From Oceanobacillus bengalensis (GTDB taxonomy: Bacteria > Bacillota > Bacilli > Bacillales > Amphibacillaceae): a stretch of 32,648 nucleotides of DNA. This document shows positions 23,794 through 32,555 of the stretch, piece by piece. Position 1 is the first letter of the stretch. Every line of letters starts with the position of its first letter. Under the pieces are notes generated by a model that ran no database searches, was not told the origin of the DNA, and saw only the letters and a program-made list of their open reading frames with translations. The DNA lies in contig NZ_RBZO01000038.1 of assembly GCF_003628445.1 (NCBI RefSeq), positions 1 to 32,648 on the forward strand. The letters are read 5' to 3'. The translations under genes and the position numbers were made by a program.

Positions 23794-24677
23794 TGGAAAA
23801 ATTAGATACCCTAAAATTAACTAGTAGAATGAATGCACGCGTAAGAAAAAATGCGATTTGGAAATCTATTTTCTTCCTATCCACACTTTTTGGTCTTATT
23901 GTCCTCGCCGTTTTAATAATAAGAGTATTAACACAAGGTGCGGGTTGGATTGATATTAATTTCCTAACAGGTCGACTATCAACAGATGCTGAGCGTGCTG
24001 GAATTATGGGCGCACTACTTGGTACGGTATGGGTGATGCTCGTTGTTATTCCAGTTACATTAATTATAGGTGTGGGAACAGCTGTCTATTTGGAATTATA
24101 TGCGAAAAGAGGTAAATTCCAATCATTTATTGAAACAAATATTTCTAATTTAGCTGGTGTTCCATCAATCGTATATGGTTTATTAGGTTTAACGGTGTTT
24201 TCCAGGTTAATGGATTTAGGGAATGCTGTATTGGCTGGGGGATTAACATTATCTCTACTCGTATTACCGATTTTAATTGTATCAGCCCAAGAAGCACTCC
24301 GGGCAGTCCCAGGCCATTTGGCTGAAGCGTCCTATGCAATGGGAGCTACAAAGTGGCAGACAATACGTAGGGTTATTTTACCAGCTGCCTTAGCTAGTAT
24401 TTTAACAGGATCTATTCTATCCTTGTCCCGTGCTATTGGAGAAACTGCCCCCTTAACAGTTTTAGGAATACCTGCATTTTTACTCCCATTTCCTGAGGGG
24501 ATTTTTGATACATTCACGGCACTTCCAATGCAAATTTATTATTGGACACTTGATTCATCGTTAGTTGCTGAGTATGCAAACTTAGCTGCAGCAACCATTG
24601 TTGTATTGTTAGTATTATTGTTCGTATTAAATTCTATTGCTATATTTATCCGGAACAAGTTCCAGCAAAGATATTAG
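23793..24677 (+). CDS. pstA: Phosphate ABC transporter permease PstA
   Basis: 294-residue partner permease. It shows NLAGVPSIVYGLLGLTVF, the loop AEASYAMGATKWQTIRRVIL and LSRAIGETAPLTVLGIP, the same three elements as PstC, so the two form the heterodimeric channel. Its start codon shares a base with the pstC stop, which implies coupled translation at equal levels. Confidence 0.93.
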   Translation: MEKLDTLKLTSRMNARVRKNAIWKSIFFLSTLFGLIVLAVLIIRVLTQGAGWIDINFLTGRLSTDAERAGIMGALLGTVWVMLVVIPVTLIIGVGTAVYLELYAKRGKFQSFIETNISNLAGVPSIVYGLLGLTVFSRLMDLGNAVLAGGLTLSLLVLPILIVSAQEALRAVPGHLAEASYAMGATKWQTIRRVILPAALASILTGSILSLSRAIGETAPLTVLGIPAFLLPFPEGIFDTFTALPMQIYYWTLDSSLVAEYANLAAATIVVLLVLLFVLNSIAIFIRNKFQQRY

Positions 24678-24716
24678 TCTGTGAAGCCTACGTATTAAAA
24701 TGAAGGAGTTGGGAAA

Positions 24717-25541
24717 ATGAGTATGCTAATGGAAAGGAAAATGACGGTGGAAAATGATAAGCATGTGAAAAAAAGCAGCAACAGTCATCGTATTGTATAT
24801 GATACAAAAGATCTGAATTTATGGTATTCGAACACACATGCCTTAAAAGATATTAATTTAGCTATTAATGAAAAAGAGGTAACAGCGATTATTGGACCTT
24901 CAGGCTGTGGGAAATCAACTTATATTAAAACATTAAATCGTATGGTTGAACTAGTACCAGGAGTCCGGACAACAGGTTCCATTACGTATAAAAATAAGAA
25001 TATATTAGATAAATCATTTAAAGTAGAGGACCTAAGAACACAGGTTGGAATGGTTTTTCAAAAGGCGAACCCATTTCCTAAGAGCATATATGAAAACATC
25101 GCATATGGTCCGAAGATACATGGGATTCGTAATAAGAAAGTGTTAGATGAGATAGTTGAAACGAGTTTACGTGGTGCCTATATATGGGATGAGGTAAAGG
25201 ATCGTCTTAATGAAAATGCATATGGTCTTTCTGGCGGTCAACAACAACGCTTATGTATCGCACGTTGTTTAGCGATTCAACCAGACGTTATTTTAATGGA
25301 CGAACCAACATCAGCACTTGACCCGAAATCTACTCTTAAGATCGAGGAATTGGCTCAGGAATTAAAGAAAGACTATTCTATTATCATTGTGACACACAAC
25401 ATGCAGCAAGCTGCTCGTATATCTGACAAGACAGCATTTTTCTTAAATGGTGAAGTAATAGAATTCGATGATACGAATACGATATTTACGAATCCAGCAG
25501 ATAATCGAACAGAGGATTATATTTCAGGAAGATTTGGATAA
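24717..25541 (+). CDS. pstB: Phosphate ABC transporter ATP-binding protein PstB
   Basis: 274-residue ATPase. It has Walker [11 protein letters not shown]-loop [17 protein letters not shown] (the NPFP is typical of PstB), signature LSGGQQQRL, Walker [13 protein letters not shown] and switch [13 protein letters not shown]. The N-terminus is about 15-20 residues longer than the shortest PstB forms. ATG at 24717 is eight bases after AAGGAG. A terminator follows directly: there is no second pstB and no phoU in this operon. Confidence 0.94.
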   Translation: MSMLMERKMTVENDKHVKKSSNSHRIVYDTKDLNLWYSNTHALKDINLAINEKEVTAIIGPSGCGKSTYIKTLNRMVELVPGVRTTGSITYKNKNILDKSFKVEDLRTQVGMVFQKANPFPKSIYENIAYGPKIHGIRNKKVLDEIVETSLRGAYIWDEVKDRLNENAYGLSGGQQQRLCIARCLAIQPDVILMDEPTSALDPKSTLKIEELAQELKKDYSIIIVTHNMQQAARISDKTAFFLNGEVIEFDDTNTIFTNPADNRTEDYISGRFG

Positions 25542-25550
25542 ATCGAGGAG

Positions 25551-25581
25551 AGGCTAGCCATTAATGGTTGGTCTTTTCTTG
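25551..25581 (+). terminator. Terminator of pstSCAB
   Basis: AGGCTAGCCAT pairs with ATGGTTGGTCT through several G-T wobbles, followed by TTTTCTT, ten bases after the pstB stop. Confidence 0.75.
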
Positions 25582-25620
25582 TAGTAGGAGCCAATAATTG
25601 TTACAGCTCCATTAAAGCCC

Positions 25621-26070
25621 TTATTGGTCACGACCTACTTTACGAAACACATAGTAGCGCATAAAAAGAAAGCTTGCAGCTGAGGATATAATCATTGCGG
25701 TGCCTTTTGCAATGTTTTGTTCAGCAATTGTAGGGATAGGTAAGATTCCTAAAAGAAATGCACCTCCAACAAATACAACATTGCTTATCATTAAGCTTAC
25801 AAATGCTTGAATAATAAAAAGAGTGAGCTCCCGTTTGTTTTTGGATGCATTTTTACGAAATGTTAAATTGGAGTTCCATAAATAGCTGTTGGTAACGGCC
25901 AGTATGTATGCAATTGTGTTAAATAATAATAAATATAAGCTATTTTCCGTTGGCCAAAAGTATAGTATGAGGTTTAAAGAGCCAATATCAATTAACGCAT
26001 TTAAGCCACCGATTAGACTAAACAGTATGGCTTGAACAACTATTTCACGTTTTCCGAGTGGTAGAGACAT
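25621..26070 (-). CDS. GtrA-like membrane protein
   Basis: 149-residue protein with four hydrophobic segments in the GtrA pattern: FSLIGGLNALIDIGSLNLIL, then AYILAVTNSYLWNSNLTFRK between segments 2 and 3, and SSAASFLFMRYYVFR at the end. GtrA-type proteins are thought to flip or support transfer of undecaprenyl-linked sugars for surface glycans. No glycosyltransferase is adjacent, so its pathway is open. I choose ATG at 26068-26070 (after TTAGGTGTTCAT); the frame is also open to a TTG at 26118. Confidence 0.85.
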   Translation of the reverse strand: MSLPLGKREIVVQAILFSLIGGLNALIDIGSLNLILYFWPTENSLYLLLFNTIAYILAVTNSYLWNSNLTFRKNASKNKRELTLFIIQAFVSLMISNVVFVGGAFLLGILPIPTIAEQNIAKGTAMIISSAASFLFMRYYVFRKVGRDQ

Positions 26071-26150
26071 ATGAACACCTAATTCTGAAAGAGTTTTATG
26101 ATAAAGTACTTTTTTCAATAGTTGTGTCTTTGTTACAAAATGTATACACT

Positions 26151-26460
26151 GCTTGTACGCTCAAGTTCAATAAAGAATTATGAATGCGGATACTCAACGG
26201 AGCTATCAAAAATGAAATAGAGCAAGATCCTCATGAAATGAACTTGATAGGCGCTCTCAAGATTGAAATAGAGCAAAATTCTCATGAAATGAACTTGATG
26301 GGTGCTCTCAAGATTAAAATAGAGAAAATTCTCATGAACTGAACTTGATGGGTGCTCTCAAGATTGAAATAGAGCAAAATTCTCATGAAATGAACTTGAT
26401 AAGCGCTCTCAAGATTGAAATAGAGCAAAATTCTCTTAAAATGAACTTGATAAGCTCTCA
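26151..26460. repeat. 51-bp tandem repeat array with leader
   Basis: A leader of about 50 bp (26151-26201) is followed by units starting at 26202, 26253, 26304, 26354 and 26405, with a truncated sixth at 26454. The period is 51 bp (one unit 50, the last 49). Each unit contains GCTCTCAAGATTGAAATAGAGC-type inverted ends (GCTCT...AGAGC) and TTCTCATGAA, so each could form a small hairpin. There are no variable spacers, so it is not CRISPR. One plus frame reads HEMNLISALKIEIEQNS repeatedly, but I see no gene signals. The rest of the 26119-26682 gap shows nothing else convincing. Confidence 0.88.
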
Positions 26461-26682
26461 AAAAAATCCCCAATTATTGCTACTTCGCATTTTATATCAA
26501 CTGCGTGGAACAGTGACAACACCCTATACAATGTGTTCAAGAAGGAAAGGCTATAATGGAGCTCATTTTAGCATATATAATGAGATGGAATCAATGAGGG
26601 TTTTTTTGTATGATGAGAAATAAAATTGCTAATACTACATAAGGCAAACTTATATATGAAGGTTTGTGTAAGACTAAATAAA

Positions 26683-26711
26683 ATGACAGGTACATATGGG
26701 CATGGTATACT
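26683..26711 (+). promoter_or_regulatory. Promoter of the riboswitch-ATPase transcript
   Basis: -35 ATGACA at 26683-26688, 17 bases, -10 TATACT at 26706-26711. The predicted start site is about 25 bases before the aptamer. Confidence 0.7.
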
Positions 26712-26741
26712 GTTAATAACAATATAACTTTGGCAAATTGT

Positions 26742-26856
26742 CAAAGGGGAGTAGCGTTGGAATTGGGTGCCAATTCCAAAATAAAGTCGTCATGACGTGG
26801 TAGATCTGCACTACCATCGGCTTTATTGACATGTAACATGTTAAGCGAGACCTTTG
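26742..26856 (+). ncRNA. yybP-ykoY manganese riboswitch aptamer
   Basis: The conserved elements appear in order: CAAAGGGGAGTAGCG at the 5' side, a variable hairpin (GGAATTG...CAATTCC), the paired halves ATAAAGTCGTCATGACG and ATCGGCTTTATTGACATG, and the closing GCGAGACCTTTG. The P1 helix is CAAAGG (26742-26747) with CCTTTG (26851-26856). The family binds Mn2+ where the two internal loops meet. Here it precedes a P-type cation ATPase, as known for other members. Confidence 0.93.
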
Positions 26857-26886
26857 CCCTAATTGGGTAGAGGTCTCGCTTTTTTG
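26845..26886 (+). terminator. Riboswitch expression-platform terminator
   Basis: GCGAGACCT (26845-26853) pairs perfectly with AGGTCTCGC (26871-26879), then TTTTTT. Its 5' arm overlaps the 3' strand of aptamer P1 (26851-26856). The two structures exclude each other, which implies Mn2+ turns expression on. Confidence 0.92.
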
Positions 26887-26953
26887 GTACATGTGGCAAA
26901 AATATACAAAATTCGACAAGTGACAGGCACCGCACATGAAAGGGGTTTACCTG

Positions 26954-29602
26954 ATGGAATTTTACCGCCAAAGTGTTGAAGATGTGCTAAAAGCAGTGGA
27001 CTCTACAGAGAAAGGGTTAACGAATGAAGAGGTTAACCATCGAATTGAGAAAAATGGCTACAACGAAATTAAAGACAAGGAGAAAGTACCAACATGGAAG
27101 CTCTTCGTTGAGACGTTTAAAGATGCAATGGTAATTGTCTTATTAGTAGCTGCAGGTATTCAATTAATTCTTGGAGAAATTGTTGAATCGGTTATCATCT
27201 TTTTGGTGCTCTTATTAAATTCAGTCATCAGTGTTGTCCAAACGAAGAAAGCAGAGAGTTCTCTTGATGCATTACGAGATATGTCAGCCCCTGAGGCGAA
27301 GGTTATCCGTAATGGTGAGAATCAAACAATACCTGCTCGTGAGCTTGTCCCGGGTGATATCGTTTTGTTAGAAGCCGGTGACTATGTACCAGCAGATGGT
27401 CGTATCATTGAAAGTGGTTCGCTTAAAGTAAATGAGGGCATGCTTACAGGTGAATCAGAGGCAGTTGAAAAGTCTACGGCAACAATTTCAGATGAAGCAG
27501 CATTGGGTGACCGTATTAATATGCTATTTAGTAGTTCATTGGTCGTTTATGGAAGAGGTTCTTTCGTTGTTACAGGCACAGCTGAAAACACTGAAATTGG
27601 AAAGATTGCAGATTTAATCGCAACAGCTGAAGAAAAACAAACACCACTTCAACGTAAGTTAGATATTTTTAGTAAAAAGCTAGGAATAGTCATTTTACTT
27701 CTTTGTATTTTGATATTTGCTATACAAGTCACTCGCATTTGGTTAGGTGATGACACAGTAAATATGACAGGGGCTATTTTAGATGCATTAATGTTCTCTG
27801 TAGCTGTTGCGGTAGCGGCAATTCCTGAAGCTTTATCATCTATCGTTACAATTGTACTTTCTGTTGGTACGAATAAGATGGCGAAGCAAAATGCGATTAT
27901 TCGTAAGCTGCCTGCTGTGGAAACATTAGGATCGGCAAGTGTAATTTGTACCGATAAGACGGGGACACTCACACAGAATAAAATGACCGTCACAGATCAC
28001 TTTCTTCCTGGAGAGGAAAACGAGAAACTACCAGCGAACCCAAGTGAGTGGAGTAAGGCTGAAACGATGCTTGTAAATATCGCGGTACTCTGTAATGATT
28101 CGTATATCAATAATGAAGGTAAAGAAGTAGGGGACCCAACTGAAGTTGCTCTAATCAACTTTGCAAGCAAGAATAACAAAGATTACAATGGCATTCGAAA
28201 TTCATTTAAACGAGAAGCGGAATTACCTTTTGACTCGGATCGAAAACTGATGTCAACCGTTCATACCATTGATGGTGAAAGAATGATGTTAACCAAGGGT
28301 GGACCAGATGTGATGTTTAATCGCGCTGGTTATGTATACTGGAATGGCAAAGAAGAGTCAATGTCTGATGAGTTACTCCAGTTGTTCGAACAAGCAAATG
28401 AAGATTTCTCGAATCAAGCGCTAAGAGTTCTAGCATACGGTTACAAGCGATTGCCAGTAGGAAAAACGCAGATTGATGAAAAGGACGAGAATGATCTTGT
28501 ATTAGTTGGGCTGACTGCCATGATAGATCCTCCAAGAGAAGCGGTATATGGTTCCATTGAAGAGGCGAAAAAGGCAGGTATCCGTACAGTAATGATCACC
28601 GGAGATCATAAGACTACCGCTCAAGCAATTGGAAAAGATATTGGACTAATGGATGAGGATGATATTGCCCTTACTGGTCAGGAATTAGATGCTTTATCAG
28701 ATGAAGAGCTTGATAAAAAGCTCGAGCAGATTTCAGTATATGCACGTGTGTCACCTGAGAATAAAATTCGTATCGTTCGAGCTTGGCAGAAGAAGGATAA
28801 TGTAGCTGCTATGACAGGAGATGGTGTAAATGATGCACCTGCATTGAAACAAGCTGATATTGGTGTAGCAATGGGAAGTGGAACAGATGTTGCAAAAGAC
28901 TCTGCAGCGATGATATTAACAGATGATAATTTTGTTTCTATTGTGAATGCTGTAGGTGTCGGCAGAACGGTTTATGACAATATTAAAAAAGCAATTAGTT
29001 ATCTATTTGCAGGAAATTTAGGTGCAATTATTGCGATTCTTTACGCGGTAATCTTTAACTTGCCTAATCCGTTTACCGCAATACAATTGCTCTTTATTAA
29101 CCTTGTAAATGATTCACTTCCTGCAATCGCTTTAGGAATGGAGAGCAAAGAGCCCGACGTAATGAAACGGAAGCCAAGAAAAGTCGATGAAGGACTTTTT
29201 GCGGGTGGAACGATGAAAGCAATAGTAACACGTGGGTTATTAATTGGGATAGCTGTCATTATATCCATGTATATCGGATTTAGCTATTCAACCGAAATGG
29301 GGATTGCGATGGCCTTTACGACACTTATTCTTTCGAGGACCTTACAAACATTTGCTGCAAGATCAAATAGACAAACAGCATTTGGAGCTGGATTCTTTAA
29401 AAATAAATTTGTCATCGGTGCGGTTATTGTAGGATTTATTCTATATGGAATAACTATCTTGCCTTTTGCGAGGAATATTTTCTCCATTCCAGCCGAATTC
29501 GGATTTATGGAATGGCTCATTGCCACAGGATTAGCGTTAGCAGCTGTAATTTTAATGGAAGTTGTTAAAGTCATTCAGGTGAAAGTAATGGACAAAGAAT
29601 AA
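26954..29602 (+). CDS. P-type cation-transporting ATPase (Ca2+/Mn2+ type, P2A)
   Basis: 882-residue membrane pump. Motifs: actuator loop MLTGESEAVEK, segment-4 cation site AAIPEALSSIV, phosphorylated aspartate in ICTDKTGTLTQNK, nucleotide-domain LTKGGPDVMF and hinge MTGDGVNDAPALKQADIGVAMG. About ten membrane segments follow the usual 2-2-6 order. The PEALS form with AAIP is that of the YoaB/MgtA-like bacterial P2A pumps which export Mn2+ or Ca2+. With the Mn2+ riboswitch in front, Mn2+ efflux is the best inference. ATG 26954 has AAAGGGG eight bases upstream; the in-frame ATG at 26936 has no site. Confidence 0.92.
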   Translation: MEFYRQSVEDVLKAVDSTEKGLTNEEVNHRIEKNGYNEIKDKEKVPTWKLFVETFKDAMVIVLLVAAGIQLILGEIVESVIIFLVLLLNSVISVVQTKKAESSLDALRDMSAPEAKVIRNGENQTIPARELVPGDIVLLEAGDYVPADGRIIESGSLKVNEGMLTGESEAVEKSTATISDEAALGDRINMLFSSSLVVYGRGSFVVTGTAENTEIGKIADLIATAEEKQTPLQRKLDIFSKKLGIVILLLCILIFAIQVTRIWLGDDTVNMTGAILDALMFSVAVAVAAIPEALSSIVTIVLSVGTNKMAKQNAIIRKLPAVETLGSASVICTDKTGTLTQNKMTVTDHFLPGEENEKLPANPSEWSKAETMLVNIAVLCNDSYINNEGKEVGDPTEVALINFASKNNKDYNGIRNSFKREAELPFDSDRKLMSTVHTIDGERMMLTKGGPDVMFNRAGYVYWNGKEESMSDELLQLFEQANEDFSNQALRVLAYGYKRLPVGKTQIDEKDENDLVLVGLTAMIDPPREAVYGSIEEAKKAGIRTVMITGDHKTTAQAIGKDIGLMDEDDIALTGQELDALSDEELDKKLEQISVYARVSPENKIRIVRAWQKKDNVAAMTGDGVNDAPALKQADIGVAMGSGTDVAKDSAAMILTDDNFVSIVNAVGVGRTVYDNIKKAISYLFAGNLGAIIAILYAVIFNLPNPFTAIQLLFINLVNDSLPAIALGMESKEPDVMKRKPRKVDEGLFAGGTMKAIVTRGLLIGIAVIISMYIGFSYSTEMGIAMAFTTLILSRTLQTFAARSNRQTAFGAGFFKNKFVIGAVIVGFILYGITILPFARNIFSIPAEFGFMEWLIATGLALAAVILMEVVKVIQVKVMDKE

Positions 29603-29640
29603 AAGTGGAAAGATTAGAAAAGAGAGAAAATCTTAAATTT

Positions 29641-29674
29641 ACAGATTGACAATTGTTTGTCAATCTGTAATAAT
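29641..29674 (+). promoter_or_regulatory. codBA promoter overlapped by a 28-bp palindrome
   Basis: -35 TTGACA at 29646-29651, 17 bases, -10 AATAAT at 29669-29674. A near-perfect 28-bp palindrome (29641-29668; arms ACAGATTGACA and TGTCAATCTGT around ATTGTT) covers the -35 and the whole spacer. It could be an operator. It lacks a T run, so it is a poor terminator for the ATPase gene. Confidence 0.72.
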
Positions 29675-29705
29675 GATTGCAGGTGAATACTGGTACCTTT
29701 AATTC

Positions 29706-29816
29706 AGTCCAGAGAGGCTGACAAGGACTACGGAAATAATGAAAAATGATACGAGTATATCGTTTTTCATTATGGAATCGAGGCTTCTTGTCAGTAAATG
29801 GCAAGAGGCCTCTTTT
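29706..29816 (+). promoter_or_regulatory. PyrR-dependent transcription attenuator
   Basis: The PyrR-binding hairpin is AGTCC (29706-29710), loop AGAGAGGCTGACAA, GGACT (29725-29729); CCAGAGAGGCT is the conserved PyrR recognition core. The terminator is GAGGCTTCTTG (29780-29790) with CAAGAGGCCTC (29802-29812) and TTTT. The antiterminator is CTGACAAG (29718-29725) with CTTGTCAG (29787-29794), eight perfect pairs enclosing the inner hairpin ATAATGAAAAA...TTTTTCATTAT. PyrR with UMP holds the first hairpin, prevents antitermination and shuts off codBA when pyrimidines are plentiful. Confidence 0.9.
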
Positions 29817-29889
29817 CGTTATCTACGTCTGAATATAATTCGGGGCTACTACCCGGTACCAGTTCAAATTATATTTAGGAGGAATCGAT

Positions 29890-31167
29890 ATGAAAAAGGT
29901 AGATAAAGAGTTTTCATTACAACCTGTACCACAGTCAAATCGAAGAGGATTTTGGAAGATGCTTGCAGTTATGATGGGGTTAACATTCTTCTCAGCTAGT
30001 ATGCTATCGGGTGGAGAGCTAGGAATGGGATTAACTTTTACACAGTTTATACTGGTTGTATTAGCAGGAAACTTAATATTAGGATTATACACTGGTGCAT
30101 TAGCTTATATTGCATCTAAGACAGGACTATCTACACATTTACTCGCACGTTACGCCTTTGGAGAGAAAGGTTCGTACTTACCATCCTTTCTCCTTGCGGC
30201 AACACAGGTTGGTTGGTTTGGTGTTGGTGCGGCAATGTTCGCTGTTCCAGTACATGCAGTAACAGGAATCAACGAATATACACTTGTTATTCTCTCTGGT
30301 TTATTAATGACAGCTACAGCTTTTTTCGGAATGAAGGCACTAACCGTATTGAGTTTAATCGCTGTTCCCGCAATCGCAATACTTGGAAGCTTCTCAGCAA
30401 TGAACGCAACTGAAACTGCTGGTGGATTGCAAGCACTAATGGATTACCAACCTATTGAAGCGATGGGAATTGCGGCTGCTTTAACTGTATGTATTGGTTC
30501 GTTTGTAAGTGCTGGTACACTTACACCTGATTTCGCCCGCTTTGCAAAAACAAAACGTACTGCAGTCAGTACGACGATTATTGCATTCTTCATTGGGAAC
30601 TCGTTAATGTTCTTATTTGGAGCAATTGGAACATTTGCCTTTGGACTTTCTGATATCTCTGAAGTTATGTTCATGCAAGGGTTAATCATCCCAGCTATTA
30701 TCGTGTTAGGACTAAATATCTGGACAACAAATGACAATGCTCTGTATGCGTCTGGTCTTGGATTCTCCAACATTACAAAAATATCAAAAGATAAAGTAGT
30801 TATTTTTAATGGGATTGTTGGTACGATTATGGCGATGTGGCTCTATAACAACTTTATGGGCTTTCTAACTATCTTAGGTTCTACATTGCCATCTGTTGGA
30901 GCCATTATATTAGCAGATTACTTTATTTTAAAAAAGGGAAGCTATGTCCCATTTGAAATGATGAAGTTTAAGGTTATTAATTGGATTGCCGTTTGTTCGT
31001 GGGTTGGTGGTGTACTGGTTGCGCAATTGGTACCAGGAATTCCCCCAATCAATGGAATCATTGGAACAGCGGTAATCTATGTTGCAGTAACGAAAGCTAT
31101 TGAAAAAATATCTGAAATCACACAAGTAAATCAAAAAGAGAAGGGTGAGTTAGTCAATGATCATTAA
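29890..31167 (+). CDS. codB: Cytosine permease CodB (NCS1 family)
   Basis: 425-residue membrane transporter with about 12 hydrophobic segments. NCS1 family features: [20 protein letters not shown] in segment 1, [20 protein letters not shown] after segment 2, [13 protein letters not shown] and [20 protein letters not shown]. The combination with the next gene identifies cytosine as the substrate. The ATG follows TTAGGAGGAATCGAT. The gene is behind a PyrR attenuator and overlaps codA by 11 bases. Confidence 0.93.
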   Translation: MKKVDKEFSLQPVPQSNRRGFWKMLAVMMGLTFFSASMLSGGELGMGLTFTQFILVVLAGNLILGLYTGALAYIASKTGLSTHLLARYAFGEKGSYLPSFLLAATQVGWFGVGAAMFAVPVHAVTGINEYTLVILSGLLMTATAFFGMKALTVLSLIAVPAIAILGSFSAMNATETAGGLQALMDYQPIEAMGIAAALTVCIGSFVSAGTLTPDFARFAKTKRTAVSTTIIAFFIGNSLMFLFGAIGTFAFGLSDISEVMFMQGLIIPAIIVLGLNIWTTNDNALYASGLGFSNITKISKDKVVIFNGIVGTIMAMWLYNNFMGFLTILGSTLPSVGAIILADYFILKKGSYVPFEMMKFKVINWIAVCSWVGGVLVAQLVPGIPPINGIIGTAVIYVAVTKAIEKISEITQVNQKEKGELVNDH

Positions 31168-32425
31168 AAATGCTACATTAAGAGGAAAAGATGGCCGATG
31201 GGATATTGTAATCAAGGATGGTAAAATCGAAGGTATTTCACAAAATGATGTAGTCGCAGAAAACGAGGAGATATTGGATGTGAACGGTTCACTCGTACTT
31301 CCACCTTTTATCGAACCGCATATTCACTTGGATACGACACTAACAGCTGGGGAACCAGAGTGGAATATAAGTGGTACGTTGTTTGAAGGCATTCAAAGAT
31401 GGTCACAGCGAAAAGAATCATTAACGATAGAGGATGTAAAGCTTAGAGCAAAGACTGCTCTGAAGTGGCAAGTTGCTCAAGGTATCCAACATGTACGCAC
31501 ACATGTGGATGTAACGGATTCCAAACTGACAGCTCTTGAGGCAATGTTAGAGGTGAAAAGGGAAGTTGCACCTTATGTCGATTTGCAAATCGTTGCATTT
31601 CCTCAAGATGGAATTCAATCATTCCCTAATGGCAAGGAACTACTAGAAGAGGCAATAAAAATGGGTGCAGATGTTGTTGGTGGTATCCCACACTATGAAT
31701 TCAATAGAGAGTATGGTGTGGAATCATTGAAAATAGCGTTTGATCTAGCAGAAAAGTATGATCGTTTGGTTGATATTCATTGTGATGAAATTGATGATGA
31801 GCAGTCCAGATTTGTAGAAGTTGTCGCAACAGAAGCATATGAGCGTGGCCTTGGATCACGAGTTACGGCTAGCCATACAACAGCAATGGGTTCCTACAAT
31901 GATGCTTATGCTTCGAAACTTTTCCGTATTTTAAAACTCTCTGGAATAAACTTTGTATCAAATCCGTTAGTAAATATTCATTTACAGGGTAGATTTGATA
32001 CGTATCCGAAACGAAGAGGGCTAACACGGGTCAAGGAATTATTAGAAGCAGAGATGAATGTATGTTTTGGCCATGATGATATATTTGACCCATGGTATCC
32101 TCTTGGTACAGGCAATATGCTACAGGTGCTCCATATGGGGATTCATGCAGCACAGTTAGTGGGATACGACCAAATTGTGGATTCTATTGATTTAATTACA
32201 AAAAACAGTGCAAAAACGTTAAATATAGAAGATAGCTATGGAATTGAATCTGGAAAGGCTGCAAACTTTATCGTAATGGATGCGGAAAATGAATATGAGG
32301 TAATTCGTAAGCAAGCAAAAGTTAGATATTCATTCCGTAACGGAAAAATCATTGCAGAAACAAAACCAAGTGAAACAATGATTTCTTTAGGTGATCATCC
32401 AGAAGTAGTGGATTTTAATAGATAA
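31157..32425 (+). CDS. codA: Cytosine deaminase CodA
   Basis: 422-residue amidohydrolase that converts cytosine to uracil and ammonia. The metal site is visible: EPHIHLD (two His), HCDEIDDEQ (His plus catalytic Glu), [10 protein letters not shown] (His) and [14 protein letters not shown] (Asp). These match the CodA subgroup of the amidohydrolase superfamily, including HxDEIDD and GHDD patterns. The length equals that of Escherichia coli CodA (about 425). It works with CodB in pyrimidine salvage. ATG 31157 has GGGTGAG about seven bases upstream, inside codB. Confidence 0.95.
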   Translation: MIIKNATLRGKDGRWDIVIKDGKIEGISQNDVVAENEEILDVNGSLVLPPFIEPHIHLDTTLTAGEPEWNISGTLFEGIQRWSQRKESLTIEDVKLRAKTALKWQVAQGIQHVRTHVDVTDSKLTALEAMLEVKREVAPYVDLQIVAFPQDGIQSFPNGKELLEEAIKMGADVVGGIPHYEFNREYGVESLKIAFDLAEKYDRLVDIHCDEIDDEQSRFVEVVATEAYERGLGSRVTASHTTAMGSYNDAYASKLFRILKLSGINFVSNPLVNIHLQGRFDTYPKRRGLTRVKELLEAEMNVCFGHDDIFDPWYPLGTGNMLQVLHMGIHAAQLVGYDQIVDSIDLITKNSAKTLNIEDSYGIESGKAANFIVMDAENEYEVIRKQAKVRYSFRNGKIIAETKPSETMISLGDHPEVVDFNR

Positions 32426-32432
32426 GAATAAT

Positions 32433-32472
32433 AAAGGCGTAGCTATTGTGTGCTATGTCTTTGTTGTTTTTG
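32433..32472 (+). terminator. Terminator of codBA
   Basis: AAAGGCGTAGC and GCTATGTCTTT form an 11-bp stem with two G-T wobbles around TATTGTGT, followed by a T-rich stretch (TGTTGTTTTT). Confidence 0.65.
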
Positions 32473-32555
32473 GCTGTTTTTATAATGTTTGTTGCATTTT
32501 ATTCTTCGTAGCTGATATAAAATGCGCAGTAACATCGAACTTAAAAAAATATCTT

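Noticed and set aside
26151..26460. Possible CRISPR array
   Set aside because: Units are contiguous and 51 bp long with no unique spacers, and there are no cas genes in the window.
26345..26623. Open frame of 92 codons over the 51-bp repeats
   Set aside because: It reads through tandem repeat units whose period is a multiple of three, which keeps frames open by chance. There is no ribosome site, and the same is true of the opposite-strand frame.
29641..29668. Palindrome as the terminator of the ATPase gene
   Set aside because: No T run follows on the plus strand, and the arms coincide with the -35 and spacer of a good promoter. An operator is more likely, though RNA pairing cannot be excluded.
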